A DNA stretch of 64,000 bases from Periplaneta americana (Eukaryota; Arthropoda; Insecta; Blattodea; Blattidae), in the NCBI RefSeq assembly GCF_040183065.1, contig NW_027185499.1:496001-560000 (forward strand), read 5' to 3'. Of this stretch, positions 37,244-47,071 are shown piece after piece. The notes below the pieces were generated by a model. It did no database searches and was not told the origin of the DNA. It was given only the letters and a program-made list of their open reading frames with translations. Each line of letters opens with the position of its first letter. Within the stretch, counting starts at the first letter, position 1. Made by a program: the position numbers and the translations under genes.

Positions 37244-39286
37244 ATGGAGAACCTACAGCAGATCCTGCAAGCCATCGCGGAAATGAAAGCTGAAATGAAA
37301 AAGGACATAAGTGACGTAAAAGCAGAAATGAAGAACGATATCAGTGAGGTCAAGAACGACATAAGTGAAGTGAAAACGGAGATGAAAAGTGACATAAGCG
37401 GAGTGAAAGGCGACGTCACTTCGCAAATTGAAAGCGTTTCGGCCCACGTAGATGGAATTGTCGCCGTCGTGAAAGACGAACTCAAAGCCGATCTTGACAA
37501 CCTAAACAAGAATTTTACAACTATAAACGAGACAGTAGCCGAGTTGAGACAGGAGGTAGACCATTTCGACGGCAAAATCCGCGATCTCGAACGTCGTCAA
37601 GAGGAAACGTGTGTGCTGATGGACCAACATGCTGTAGAAAACAAGCACATCCTCGCGTTGGTGGATCGCCAGGCTAGAGAACATAAACAGATAGTTGCCG
37701 AGGAGGTTCGACGTGCCATGCAAGAAGCGGCCACAGAGTTGAGGACTCCCTATAGTGGCCCTGCGGAACCATCGCCTTCAGCCAGACATCACAACGTCAA
37801 GACGCCGAAGTTCGACGGTACGACGTCTTGGGCGATATTCCATCGCCAGTTCGAGGCCATCGCAGAGCACAATGGGTGGACGCCAGCAGAGAAAACCACT
37901 CAGCTGCTGGCCGCGCTTCAGGGACAGGCGTCGGAGATTCTTCACAGCGTTCCAGAAGATGGGACAGCCGCTGAGATAATGGCGGCCTTGGAGGGACGTT
38001 ATGGTGACCATCAACTTGCTGCAGCATTCAGGACCCAACTGAAAACGAGGGTCCAACAGTCAGGCGAGTCCCTGCAAGAATTCGCGATGGCGGTGGAACA
38101 ACTGGCCCATAAGGCCCTCAGGGGCCTACCTAATGACTTCATCGCTGGAGAGGCGGCCTACACCTTCGGCAACGGAGTTCGGGACCCCGAAATCAGACAA
38201 CAGCTACTCCTGGCAGAGCATCGTACCATCAACGCAGCTCTGGCGGCGGCCCTCAGGATGGAGGCGGCCAAGTCGGCGGCTGAAGTCTCAGCACCGCACT
38301 GGATCAGGAGCGTCACGGCGACGGATGCTGGGGGGCGCCAACCGAAGCCACCCGAGCGGCAGTCAACGGAGCGGCGGAGACGACGGGCGCCCACCTGCTG
38401 GTCCTGTGGCAAACAGGGACACTTGAGAAGGGACTGTGACCGATCCGGTCACAGGCAGGAGAGAGAGGTGGCCGACGTCGAGGAGCGCCAACAGTCAACG
38501 GAGCGGCGGAGACGACGGGCACCCATCTGCTGGTCCTGCGGGAGGCCGGGACACCTAAGGAGGGACTGCGACCGCTCTGGCCACCGGCCGGAGAGAGAGG
38601 TGGCTGGCACTGAGAGGAGTCAACAGTCGCCTGAGCAACGGGGACGACGGGTGCCCACCTGCTGGTCCTGCGGTGAACCTGGGCACTTGCGGAGGAGTTG
38701 CGACCGACCTGGATACAGTCAGGAGACAGAGGGGGCCGATGCTCGGAGGAGCACGTCGGCGCCGTCATCACCGTCCCCTCGGCTCGTCCTGAAACCGGTT
38801 GACAGAAGATGCGACGATGGGCTGATTGCTGAAGGACGGATAAAAGGCCGTCCATGCAGAGTACTGGTGGACACCGGGGCGATGCTCACTATCGCCAGAC
38901 CAGACGTCGTGCGGAGCCTACCTGGGAGGACGCCGCTGCGCCAATACGAGCTACGGACTGCTTCAGGCGAGAGCTTGCCCATCCAGAGAGAGGTCTTCCT
39001 GGACCTGACCTTGGGGAAGAGGAAACTGGAGATGTGGGTGTTCGTCGCCAACATCACCGAGGACGTCGTCCTGGGACTCGACGCCATGCGGTTACTCGAT
39101 GCGACGGTGGACGTCCGGCGCCGTATACTCCGTCTTGGGCAGGATGAAGTGTTCCTGATGGACGCCGAGGACCAACCCGTGGCCAGCGAGCTCTCCTTGG
39201 AGGGCCAAGTGGAAAAGCAAGATGGCGCCCACGCAGTACGAGTATCGCTGCCCAGCCAAGCCAAGGATGGGGTGGCGCCACCATAA
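37244..39286 (+). CDS. Gag-protease polyprotein of LTR retrotransposon
   Basis: An intact 680-codon frame. Residues 1-75 are a coiled coil of near-11-residue repeats (EMKKDISDVKAEMKNDISEV). A Ty3/gypsy-like capsid region runs about 185-370, beginning PKFDGTTSWAIFHRQF. Three CCHC zinc knuckles follow, CWSCGKQGHLRRDC near 385 and close copies near 429 and 472, embedded in a triplicated ~43-residue module. A retropepsin-like domain follows with the active-site motif VLVDTGAMLTIA (D near 543). The frame ends in a normal stop, with only ~75 bp before the polypurine tract, so pol is absent rather than shifted. The ATG is the first after the primer-binding site. It would package element RNA into particles; the enzymes must come from elsewhere. 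Confidence 0.93.
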   Translation: MENLQQILQAIAEMKAEMKKDISDVKAEMKNDISEVKNDISEVKTEMKSDISGVKGDVTSQIESVSAHVDGIVAVVKDELKADLDNLNKNFTTINETVAELRQEVDHFDGKIRDLERRQEETCVLMDQHAVENKHILALVDRQAREHKQIVAEEVRRAMQEAATELRTPYSGPAEPSPSARHHNVKTPKFDGTTSWAIFHRQFEAIAEHNGWTPAEKTTQLLAALQGQASEILHSVPEDGTAAEIMAALEGRYGDHQLAAAFRTQLKTRVQQSGESLQEFAMAVEQLAHKALRGLPNDFIAGEAAYTFGNGVRDPEIRQQLLLAEHRTINAALAAALRMEAAKSAAEVSAPHWIRSVTATDAGGRQPKPPERQSTERRRRRAPTCWSCGKQGHLRRDCDRSGHRQEREVADVEERQQSTERRRRRAPICWSCGRPGHLRRDCDRSGHRPEREVAGTERSQQSPEQRGRRVPTCWSCGEPGHLRRSCDRPGYSQETEGADARRSTSAPSSPSPRLVLKPVDRRCDDGLIAEGRIKGRPCRVLVDTGAMLTIARPDVVRSLPGRTPLRQYELRTASGESLPIQREVFLDLTLGKRKLEMWVFVANITEDVVLGLDAMRLLDATVDVRRRILRLGQDEVFLMDAEDQPVASELSLEGQVEKQDGAHAVRVSLPSQAKDGVAPP

Positions 39287-39363
39287 GGAGAGAGCAGCCG
39301 GAGGACCCCAAACGTTGGACCGACTAGCAGCCTACCAAGGGACTGCCCGAGACGAGCAGTCCT

Positions 39364-39376
39364 AAGGAGGGAGCAA
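39364..39376 (+). other. Polypurine tract of the LTR element
   Basis: The purine run AAGGAGGGAGCAA (one C) lies directly before the 3' LTR, in the position of the plus-strand primer of LTR retrotransposons. Confidence 0.75.
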
Positions 39377-40120
39377 TGTGACAGCGACGTGAGATTCGAA
39401 CTCACGACCAGCGTCCCGCGAGAGAGCATATCGCGCGGGCTTCACGGGGAAAGGGGAAAGGGGCCTACACGCGAGGGGAGGCTGCGCGCGCAGCTGCTAC
39501 TTAACGCAGTGAATGTGGAACGACCTTCCCGACTATTCCAGAAATCCGTCGAAGTGGAAGACTCGCGAATTTTCGAGGCTACGTCGCTGTGGTTATAAAT
39601 TACGGTCGCGAAGGAACAGCAGTTTTTCAGTTATTCAGTCAGTGAGTAAGCCAGAGCAAGCAAGCCAGACTTGTGTTCCGGAGTTCGACTCGAGTGTGCG
39701 TCCGCATCTGCGTCAGCATCCGAAGGCCTGAGTTCGAGTGCAGTGGATCGCAGTTGGAGGGACCTGAGTTCGAGTGCAGTGGACCGCAGTTGGAGGGACC
39801 CGAGTTCGAATACAGTGAACTGTCTCTGAAGGTCTGTGGTTCGAGATACTGTGAACTCGAGTGACTGAGATAGAAGAACTGTGAACTGAGAACTGATAGT
39901 TCTGATTTGTAAATAGTGCTTTGTAAATATTAGTTAAGATTAACAGTTCATTGTTGTGCGTAATAGTCCAAGTAAATTGTCATTGTCGTCGGTGGAGTGC
40001 TATAACGAATACTGTGTTGAGTGAAAATCCAATTGTTGACGAGAGCGTTTAAGGTGAATTGTAGAAAGGAATTATTGTTTTGACGAATAAATTACATTGT
40101 TGTAACTAATAAAATTCACA
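39377..40120 (+). repeat. 3' LTR of the Gag-protease element
   Basis: This LTR is 744 bp and about 99% identical to the 5' LTR by eye. Differences include a duplicated GGGGAAA (7 bp) near 39,450, A/G changes near the left end, AAC/AGC near 39,490, TAA/TGA near 39,817, T/A near 39,905 and C/T near 40,055. Confidence 0.92.
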
Positions 40121-40289
40121 ATATTATATGAATTTACATTGTATATGTGTGTATAAATGCATTCATTAAATTAACGTTTATAATATTATAACTTGTAATT
40201 TTGTATTGTTTGCGATCATTAACACTTAATCTCAGGACTTTGTAAAACTCTATTTCAACGTTACTTAGCTATTTCAACGTTATTTAGAC

Positions 40290-40378
40290 CAAAAAAAATC
40301 GTTGTGTAGACTAAGGATCGAACTCGCACTCTTCTACACAACACGCAGAAGTCTTACCGTCTGAGCTATTGAAACGAC
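40290..40378 (-). other. tRNA-like sequence with T-run terminator, right subterminal
   Basis: Read on the minus strand it has an A-box-like ATAGCTCAGACGGTAAGAC and a B-box-like GCGAGTTCGATCCTTAG, then T8 (A run at 40,290-40,297 on the plus strand). It lies about 295 bp inside the right end of the Tc1-type element and faces inward, mirroring the left copy. The primary sequence differs from the left one, so they are not simply two halves of one long inverted repeat. Confidence 0.6.
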
Positions 40379-40672
40379 ATGAAAGCTTTCCTTTCTGTGC
40401 GGAGTGTCGATCTAGTCATGAAGGTCCATTGTCGATTTAACTACACGATTTATGTATATATTTATCTTTTATTTACGTAATATTATCATATTTCTTGTAG
40501 TTTTTGAAGTGAATTTCGGAACGATGCTACTAACAAACCAAATAGCCTGAATTTAAGTAACTCAATGTTCATTATCTTGTGTATCAGTGCTCTGGTCTCC
40601 GATCATGCGTAGTGTCTTACATCTGAGACTTAGGAATATTCACTCGTCTCATCCTTTTCCAGGGAAACTGTA

Positions 40673-40790
40673 CATAATGTAATATTGGGAAATTGGGTAA
40701 TTCAGGATAATTTAGGGTAACTTGGGGTACTTTAGCGGAACTTAGGGTGAGTTGGTGATAAATGGGGCAAAATGTGGTAAGTTATTTAAA
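40673..40790. repeat. G-rich minisatellite, resumption after the transposon
   Basis: This is a diverged GGGTAATTCAGG / GGGTAACTTGGGG array, clearly the continuation of the array ending at 34,536. It then grades into a T-rich satellite. Confidence 0.8.
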
Positions 40791-40868
40791 TTTAGTTAAT
40801 TCGCTTATATATTTATTTACTTATTTTGATCAATTACATTATTAATTTACTTGATTGATTTAATTCCT
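40791..40868. repeat. T-rich satellite, first right-arm segment
   Basis: This short stretch of TTTATTTA words (for example TATATTTATTTACTTATTTT) is the complement in composition of the left-arm A-rich satellite. It lies next to the minisatellite, as on the left side. Confidence 0.7.
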
Positions 40869-41025
40869 TCCAGTAAACCACTACAGGTTGCCATCGACAA
40901 AGAGTACCATGATACAATGCCTTGAGGCTTAGTGATAAATTGTTGTTAGAGTGAAAAATAAACAATTTGAATTATATTGAAACACATTATATTAAACGAA
41001 GTAACGTCAAGGAGATGCGAATTAG

Positions 41026-41735
41026 TCATGGTCCATATGTATGATGCCTGAAAGTAGCTATTGAGCCTTTGAGTGCTGCAATTGTTAGATCTCTTAAAAT
41101 ATTTTTATGCAGGCCAAAAGATTTACAGAAGTCGACTAGGAACCGGGGTATGGTCCCACGGGCTCCTATCATTAGTCCCGTAATGACGAGGGATTCCAGA
41201 TGGTATTTGTCCTTATAAAAACTGATGGAAGGTTCATATATATTCCTTTTTTCCTCGTGTACTTCTTCTGGCTGATGTTCGTGCGATTCGAATCTCACAG
41301 TAGGGTCTATGATGTAACCTTCAAGAGAGGGAGGTTTAAATGCAATTATGTCGATTCTTCGATTACTGCCCTCACTGGATATGCCGTGTACTTCTTCATA
41401 TACTGAATAGCCTTTGTTCCTTAAGGCAGTTGCTATTATAGATCTTGCTGTATGATGCCGCGTATTTCGTAGAAGTTCACCGTGTGGACAGGCCCCCAGG
41501 ACATGGGCAAGGGTTTCAACCTCCCTGTCGCAACGTCGACAGAGGTTACTGTCCGAAGACCTGCCAGGTACACTACGCACAGCTGATACGTTCGCATTCA
41601 TCTTGATTGCTTCCCTCCACTCACTACAGGAAAGACCCTTGTGATTCCGGATCCACTTATTGGCCGGGTATATTGTTGGTATCAGAGCACGCCTTTGCCT
41701 TTATGTTTTTTCTGGCTCCAGTTCTCAAACGCTTT
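41026..41735 (-). pseudogene. R2-type C-terminal zinc finger and endonuclease domain
   Basis: The segment reads KGLSCSEWREAIKMNANVSA and then SVPGRSSDSNLCRRCDREVE, followed by LAHVLGACPHGELLRN. This gives a C-X2-C-X8-H-X4-C knuckle typical of R2-type LINEs. RRIDIIAF…YIIDPTVRFE follows and matches the restriction-like endonuclease core. The final 191 codons are open (ATG at 41,601 to the stop at 41,026), but the true reading enters from upstream through stops near 41,700. The domain nicks target DNA in intact family members; this copy is broken. Confidence 0.85.
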
Positions 41736-42560
41736 TTATCTTACTACTTGCCGTACTTTTCGCGTATCTACAGTGCCGTACTTGTCCAAAATATTTGCTG
41801 ATTCGGTGATATTGAGTGCTGTGAGACTGGATGTAATTTCTTGGGATAATTCCCTTGTAGCATGTAGGAAGAAATTATTGGATTTAAGCAATATCTTACA
41901 TGTGTTTATATTTTGTAAGTATAATTCTGAGCAGAATAAACCTAATCCCTTGAATTTTGTGTCTGTATACAACATATCTGTAGGAAGGTCATTAGGCAGT
42001 TGCAGTATTTCTTTCAGCACACCCCTTATCATAATATCTACATCCACTATGAATTTATTAGAATTTTGTTTGGAGGCACTGTCTGAAATGGATATATTAG
42101 ACTAGGACAGATTGAGGTGTTAATGATGTTGTATTTTTGATCCGCTTGTAAGTGTGGTGAAGAAATAAGCAATTCTACATTTTATTCTTAGTTTAGACAA
42201 TGTTGAAAGAGGATCAAAATTAATCTCGTCATAGAAATTGACTCCTAGATAGCGAATGAAGTCACCTCTTTGCAAACCAGCTATTTCATTTCCAGACGAG
42301 ATGTGGAAATTTCCTTCAAACAGCTGACCCTTTTTAATACACATGCCTTTACACTTGTTAATGTTAATATCTAGTCCGATTTCATGGAATTGTTGAACTG
42401 CGTGATTGAAGACTGTTAAAGAGGATTTTTTGTCTTTACCAATGATAACAATATCATCTGCGAAGCCCATTACAGTTAATTGATCTTCAGATGGACTTAA
42501 GTTAAGGTATGTGAATACCTCTTTTTGTAAAATGTTTATTACAAATGGTACACTTTATTA
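41736..42560 (-). pseudogene. R2-type reverse transcriptase fragment
   Basis: The RT catalytic box is MGFADDIVIIGKDKKSS near 42,450, followed by DININKCKGMCIKKG and FIRYLGVNFYDEINFDPL (42,470-42,120). Then comes a thumb/linker piece with LKEILQLPNDLPTDMLYT and KFKGLGLFCSELYLQN (42,047-41,736). A shift and a stop separate them. Upstream of SVPFVINIL near 42,550 the frame meets stops and similarity ends, so the palm N-terminal half and the N-terminal DNA-binding region are absent. Confidence 0.8.
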
Positions 42561-42722
42561 TGTTTGAAGAATTAACAAAAGATGTGGATGTACAGCTGTC
42601 AAAAAAAAAGTGGCCGCACTCGTGAACAGCGAATATTTTCAAAGTCCACTTCGGGTCGCGGCGATGTTACACGATGCATGTGCTTGTACAAGCAGTTCCG
42701 GAACTATGAAAGTGTTCCATAT

Positions 42723-42776
42723 CTGCTCCTCGCAGACCAGCGGTAGAGTGCTTGTTTAATGATTCAAAGGTTGTGG
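42723..42776 (+). other. tRNA-like sequence (plus strand)
   Basis: GACCAGCGGTAGAGTGCTTG resembles a D-arm/A-box region, and AAAGGTTGTGGGTTCGG resembles an anticodon-stem end plus B-box. The acceptor stem cannot be closed by eye, so it is pseudo-tRNA, probably part of a mobile element. Confidence 0.55.
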
Positions 42777-43889
42777 GTTCGGGCCTTCTTCAAGTTTTCA
42801 TTTTATTTTTTAATCGTTCTTTAGCGATGTAAATGATATTCAAATTATCATTTATATTCAGTTATCGTTCTTGGTGGATATCACGTTATTTATATTTTGT
42901 TATCGTTCTTTAGAGATATGAATAAAATTCAAGTCATCATTTGTATTCTGTTATCGTTTTATAACGATATGAATAACAATTATTATTATTGTATCTCCAA
43001 TGGTGGTTAGCCCTATTTTACATATGTATGTTAGGGCTATAGTTTTATACACAAAAAAGATAAGCATAAAGAGAAATGGAAAAGAAAATTAAATTAACTT
43101 ACGCGATGTAAACAAAACATAAACAATCCGTAAATTAGGCATTGCGATTGCAAAACAAATATCAGGTATCAATTTGAAACATACAAAAATATTAACAACA
43201 CACATACGTAACACTTCTATAACACAAATATGCAGCTTTCCGTACCATACATCATAAATTAATACACAATAGTCACACAAACACAATCAAACTATAATTA
43301 CGACATTGCGACGACATCAAGCATCCCATAACTGACTCACATACGTAACAAATCAAGCATCCGTTACAACACATACACGTCAACATAGTAACCACACTTT
43401 TAAAAGTTACAAATTTGGCTCCAAGAAGAATAAATAGGACACTGTTACTAATTACTATTCTTCTACAATTTCTTAAATACATCTGTAATAAATCTGTGAA
43501 ATTCCGATATGAATAATATTCACGTTTTTTATATTGTTATTGTTCTTTCGCAATATAAATAATCTGTATTTTATGTAAGTAATTATTATAACACAAATAA
43601 ACATCTTTCTTTGTAAAATAGGTTATTTTATTTAGATAATTAAATACATATTATACAATATCTTATATTAATTAAACAAACCGATATTTATCATTTATAT
43701 TGTGTTATCGTTCTTTAGTGATACTATATAAATAATATTGAAGTTATTTATATTGTAATCGTTCTTTAGCGATATAAATAACATAAATTTAATATTAGGT
43801 ATGGAAAAATCCAGTTGCATAATACTGCTATTAGTTTTTCTTTGTGTATTATTACATTATACTATCTTGAACCACAATAAAATGAAAAG

Positions 43890-43962
43890 GAGTAACGAGG
43901 AATTGAACCTGAGACGTTGACATCTAAATTCCGACGTTCGTCCGCTGAGCTACGAGGGCAAA
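43890..43962 (-). other. tRNA-like sequence (minus strand)
   Basis: On the minus strand, CCTCGTAGCTCAGCGGACG (A-box) and CTCAGGTTCAATTCCTCG (B-box) are 30-40 bases apart, tRNA-like spacing. It is the better formed of the two in this unit, but the acceptor halves do not pair convincingly. Confidence 0.6.
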
Positions 43963-44272
43963 AGTGTGGAAACATTTTCGGAAAAATTGGCCCAATCACA
44001 CTCTAAGATTTTCTGATGATTCGTAGAAGCTAGTCCAGGATGCGGGGGGCAAAGGCTAATTGAGATTTCCCGATCTCTGATAGGGTCAAACATCCTGATA
44101 GAATTAATATTTAACCCTTACCGTGACTTTCGGTGAAGTCCGGAGGGCCCAATTAGTCAAATCTACTCTCCTCATCTCCACGCTTGGGCCCCCTGGAATT
44201 TAGTAAGATGCGAAAGAGATAGTGGTGTGCGGAAAGCAACGGGATGTTACCGCATTTAGGCCTATCCTTCCC

Positions 44273-44689
44273 AAGAAAAACTGCAAACATGAACAAAGGA
44301 AGCTTTTAATAGAAGAAGAAGAAGGGTCCTTCTGCGGACCTCTGGAAAAAGAATTAAGGAAGAGACTACTGAAGTGCTTTGTGTGGAGTGTGGCACTGTA
44401 TGGGGAAGGAACATGGACATTACGACGAAATGAAGAGAAACGAATTGAAGCATTTGAAATGTGGATGTGGAGAAGAACGGTGCGTGTGAAGTGGACAGAT
44501 AGAATAAGAAATAAAATTGTGTTCGAAAAAGTGAGTGAAGAAAGAATGATGCTGAAACTGATTAGAAAGATAAAAAGTAACTGGTTGGGTCTCTGGTTGA
44601 AAAGAATAATAGACAACATTAGGATATGTGGATCATATGCGGAGACTAAGAGTAAGGCAGAAAATAGGAAAGATTGGAGATTTATTTGA
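44273..44689 (+). pseudogene. RTE-type LINE, C-terminal reverse-transcriptase fragment
   Basis: An open frame reads ELRKRLLKCFVWSVALYGEG, then TWTLRRNEEKRIEAFEMWMW and KWTDRIRNKIVFEKVSEER. This is the well-known C-terminal block after the RT domain in RTE-type LINEs (LKC-x-VWS-x-ALYG-x-ETWT…EAFEMW-x-WRR…WTD). Here the family ETWT appears as GTWT. No catalytic RT motifs are present, so this is a truncated, dead copy. The upstream part (about 43,990-44,270) holds no recognisable domain. Confidence 0.85.
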
Positions 44690-44922
44690 TTGATTTATTA
44701 AATTAGTTATTTACTTATTTATTTTTATATTTAAAATTAATTTTATTTATTTATATATTTATTTATTCATTTATTTAATTAATTAATTCATTCATTTAAT
44801 TATTTATTCATTTATATTTTATTTATGTATTTATATATAATTATTCATTTATTTATATGTTATTTATTTATTTATATTTAATATACTTTATTTACTTATA
44901 TATCTAAGTAATTTGTTTTTAA

Positions 44923-44953
<31 letters not shown>

Positions 44954-46305
44954 GGTTATTTCTTTAATATATAGAATTAATTTATTTTGGTATATTTAGT
45001 TATTTATTTAATTCATGTATATATATTGTTTTTTAATTAATTAATTTATTTATTTACATATTTATTTTCGTTTGCTTATATTAATTTATTTCATTCAATA
45101 TCATTTACTCATTTTATTTAATTTAAGTTATTTAATGTATTTATTTTAATTTAATTAATTAATTTTTTAAATTATTTATATATTTATTAATTTTATTTAC
45201 TCTAATTTCTTTTATTTTAAGTTATTTTATTTTAATATATTTTATTTAAATAATTATATTTAATTTATTTTTTTATTTATTATATTTACTTAATTTGTGT
45301 ATTTATTTTATTTTATTCATTTATTTACTTTATTTTTATTTATTTATTATTACTTAAAATTTATCTATTTTATTACTTCTTATTCATTTATCTTATTTTA
45401 TTTATTACAACTTAATTTATTTAATTTACTTTATTTTAATTTATTGTATTCTATTTATGCTTATTTATTTTTATATATTTAATTATTTTATTTAACTTAT
45501 TTCAATTTCAATATTATTTAATTTAATTTAATTTAATTTACGTATTTAATTTATTTGATTTAATTTATTTTATTTATTTATTTAAATCTATATAAACATT
45601 AATTTTATTTCAATTTATTTTATTTTATTTATCTAGATAAGTTAATCATTTATTTTATTCAATTTTATTTATTTATTTTAATTTAATTTATACTCTTATT
45701 TTATTTATTTCTTTAATTTATCTTATTTATTCATTTTTATTTATTTATTCTTCTATTTTATTAATTAATATATTTATTCTATTTTATTTATTTTAATTTA
45801 TTTTATTGATCATATTTAATTTATATCATTTATTCTAATTATTTTTAATTAAATCATTTTAGTTTATTTATTTTTATTTATTTAAGTTTATTTATTTTAG
45901 TTTATTTCTTTATTTTAATTAAATTCATTTACTTATTTTACTTTTCATTTTATTAATTTACTTCATTTATTTATTCATTTTATTTATTTTAATTTTTAAT
46001 TTATTCATTTATTTTAATTTACTTCAATTCAATTTATTTTGTTTTATTTAATTCGTTTATTTTAATTTTATTTATTTACTTATTTCATTTATTTAAATAG
46101 TTTCATTCAATTTATTGTATTTATTTATCTTATTTTTTTAAGTTTCATTTTTATTTCAATTTATTTTTTTAAGTTCTTCATTTAATTTATTTTATTTTAT
46201 TTTATTTTATATGCTTTATTTAATTTTGTTTATTCTATTTATTTATTTTATTTATGTTATTAATTTACTTATTTTATTTACATATTTAATTTTTTGTCTT
46301 AATAT
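44690..46305. repeat. T-rich satellite, right arm (segment 2)
   Basis: A 1.6-kb tract of TTTATTTA / TTAATTTA words with a T-over-A bias on the plus strand, the opposite of the left arm. No genes; the open frame at 45,297-45,482 is repeat translation. Confidence 0.88.
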
Positions 46306-47071
46306 CGTAAATTTTATTAGTAACAACAATATAATTTATTCGTCACAACAATAATTCCTTTCTACAATTCACCTTAAACGCTCTCGTCAACAATTGGATC
46401 TTCACTCAACACAGTATTCGTTATAGCACTCCACCGACGACAATGACAATTTACTTGGACTATTACGCACAACAATGAACTGTTAATCATAACTAATATT
46501 TACAAAGCACTATTTACAAATCAGAACTATCAGTTCTCAGTTCACAGTTCTTCTATCTCAGTCACTCGAGTTCACAGTATCTCGAACCACAGACCTTCAG
46601 AGACAGTTCACTGTACTCGAACTCGGGTCCCTCCAACTGCGGTCCACTGCACTCGAACTCAGGTCCCTCCAACTGCGGTCCACTGCACTCGAACTCAGGC
46701 CTTCGGATGCTGACGCAGATGCGGACGCACACTCGAGTCGAACTCCGGTACACAAGACTGGCTTGCTTGCTCTGGCTTTCTCACTGACTGGCTGACTAAT
46801 CAACTGAAAACTGCTGTCGTTCCTTCGCGTCCGTAATTTATAACCACAGCGACGTAGCCTCGAAGGTTCCACGCGTCTCTAGAGATGGCACTCCAGAAAA
46901 ATCCCGAGCCCTCTCCTCTCTACCAGCACCAGATGCGCGCGCACTCTCTCTCCACTCTCTCGCCGCGTTGGCCCTTTCCCCTCGTCACCGCGCGCCATCC
47001 CAAAGTGCTCCGCGCGATCTTCTCTCTTGCGGGACGCTGGTCGTGAGTTCGAATCTCACGTCGCTGTCACA
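46306..47071 (-). mobile_element. Solo LTR of the Gag-protease element family
   Basis: The reverse complement aligns along its whole length with the LTRs at 36.5 and 39.4 kb, including the TATA region, the ~36-bp internal repeats and the tRNA-like T-arm start (TGTGACAGCGACGTGAGATT). It is somewhat more diverged, with a rewritten stretch near 46,890-47,030. ATAT flanks both ends (46,302-46,305 and 47,072-47,075), so it formed by LTR-LTR recombination after a normal insertion. The internal region is gone. Confidence 0.93.

Larger units (their letters stand above)
36478..40120 (+). mobile_element. Non-autonomous LTR retrotransposon (Gag-protease only)
   Basis: Two near-identical LTRs (36,478-37,214 and 39,377-40,120), each running TGTGACAG…TTCACA, enclose a 2.16-kb internal region. 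A primer-binding-like sequence starting TGGTGTCAGAACCGGG lies one base after the left LTR (37,216). A polypurine tract AAGGAGGGAGCAA abuts the right LTR (39,364-39,376). ATAT flanks both sides as a 4-bp target duplication. The internal region encodes Gag plus a retropepsin but no reverse transcriptase, RNase H or integrase, so movement would need an autonomous partner. The LTRs differ by about five substitutions and one 7-bp duplication, which implies a recent insertion. The Gag type suggests Ty3/gypsy. Confidence 0.93.
34537..40670 (-). mobile_element. Tc1/mariner-type transposon with TIRs, host to a nested LTR element
   Basis: The left end CAGTTACCCTGAAAAAGAAT (34,537) and the inverted right end, whose reverse complement begins CAGTTTCCCTGGAAAAGGAT (40,670), form ~27-bp terminal inverted repeats ending in ATGAGACGA. 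TA flanks both ends (34,535-34,536 and 40,671-40,672), the usual Tc1/mariner target duplication. The outside flanks are both G-rich minisatellite, so the element jumped into that array. Inside are a Tc1-like transposase gene (minus strand) and an LTR retrotransposon; removing the latter leaves about 2.5 kb. Each subterminal region carries an inward-facing tRNA-like sequence about 290-295 bp from its end. That the TIRs belong to this transposase is inferred from nesting. Confidence 0.8.
40869..42560 (-). mobile_element. R2-type (RLE endonuclease) LINE remnant, 5'-truncated
   Basis: Minus-strand pieces in the correct order belong to one degraded ORF. An RT segment runs from about 42,560 to 42,120, with VINILQKEVF, then SPSEDQLTVMGFADDIVIIG. 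A thumb-region segment follows (42,047-41,736), then a C-terminal CCHC and restriction-like endonuclease segment (41,735-41,026). They are separated by stops and frameshifts. The remaining ~150 bp to about 40,869 is presumed 3' UTR; its last ~50 bp recur at 52,120-52,174. R2 proper targets 28S rDNA, but no rDNA is present here. Confidence 0.82.
42723..43965. mobile_element. Symmetric unit: inverted tRNA-like ends with hairpin arrays
   Basis: A plus-strand tRNA-like sequence (about 42,723-42,776) and a minus-strand one (about 43,890-43,962) face each other. Each is followed inward by TTTTCATTTTATT and then copies of a hairpin motif ATCG-TTCTTTAG-CGAT: four at 42,813-42,970 and three at 43,539-43,775. 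The middle (42,980-43,530) is AT-rich without a convincing gene. The layout resembles a non-autonomous transposable unit, but no terminal inverted repeat or target duplication was found, so the outer limits are guesses. Confidence 0.45.

Noticed and set aside
37244..39286. A domesticated host gag gene
   Set aside because: It is enclosed by near-identical LTRs with PBS, PPT and target duplication; it is a resident element gene, not a domesticated one.
40876..40930. A short host exon reading QVAIDKEYHD with a preceding CTACAG acceptor-like site
   Set aside because: The same sequence recurs at 52.1 kb as an isolated fragment next to satellite and lies at the R2-type element 3' end, so a repeat explanation is better.
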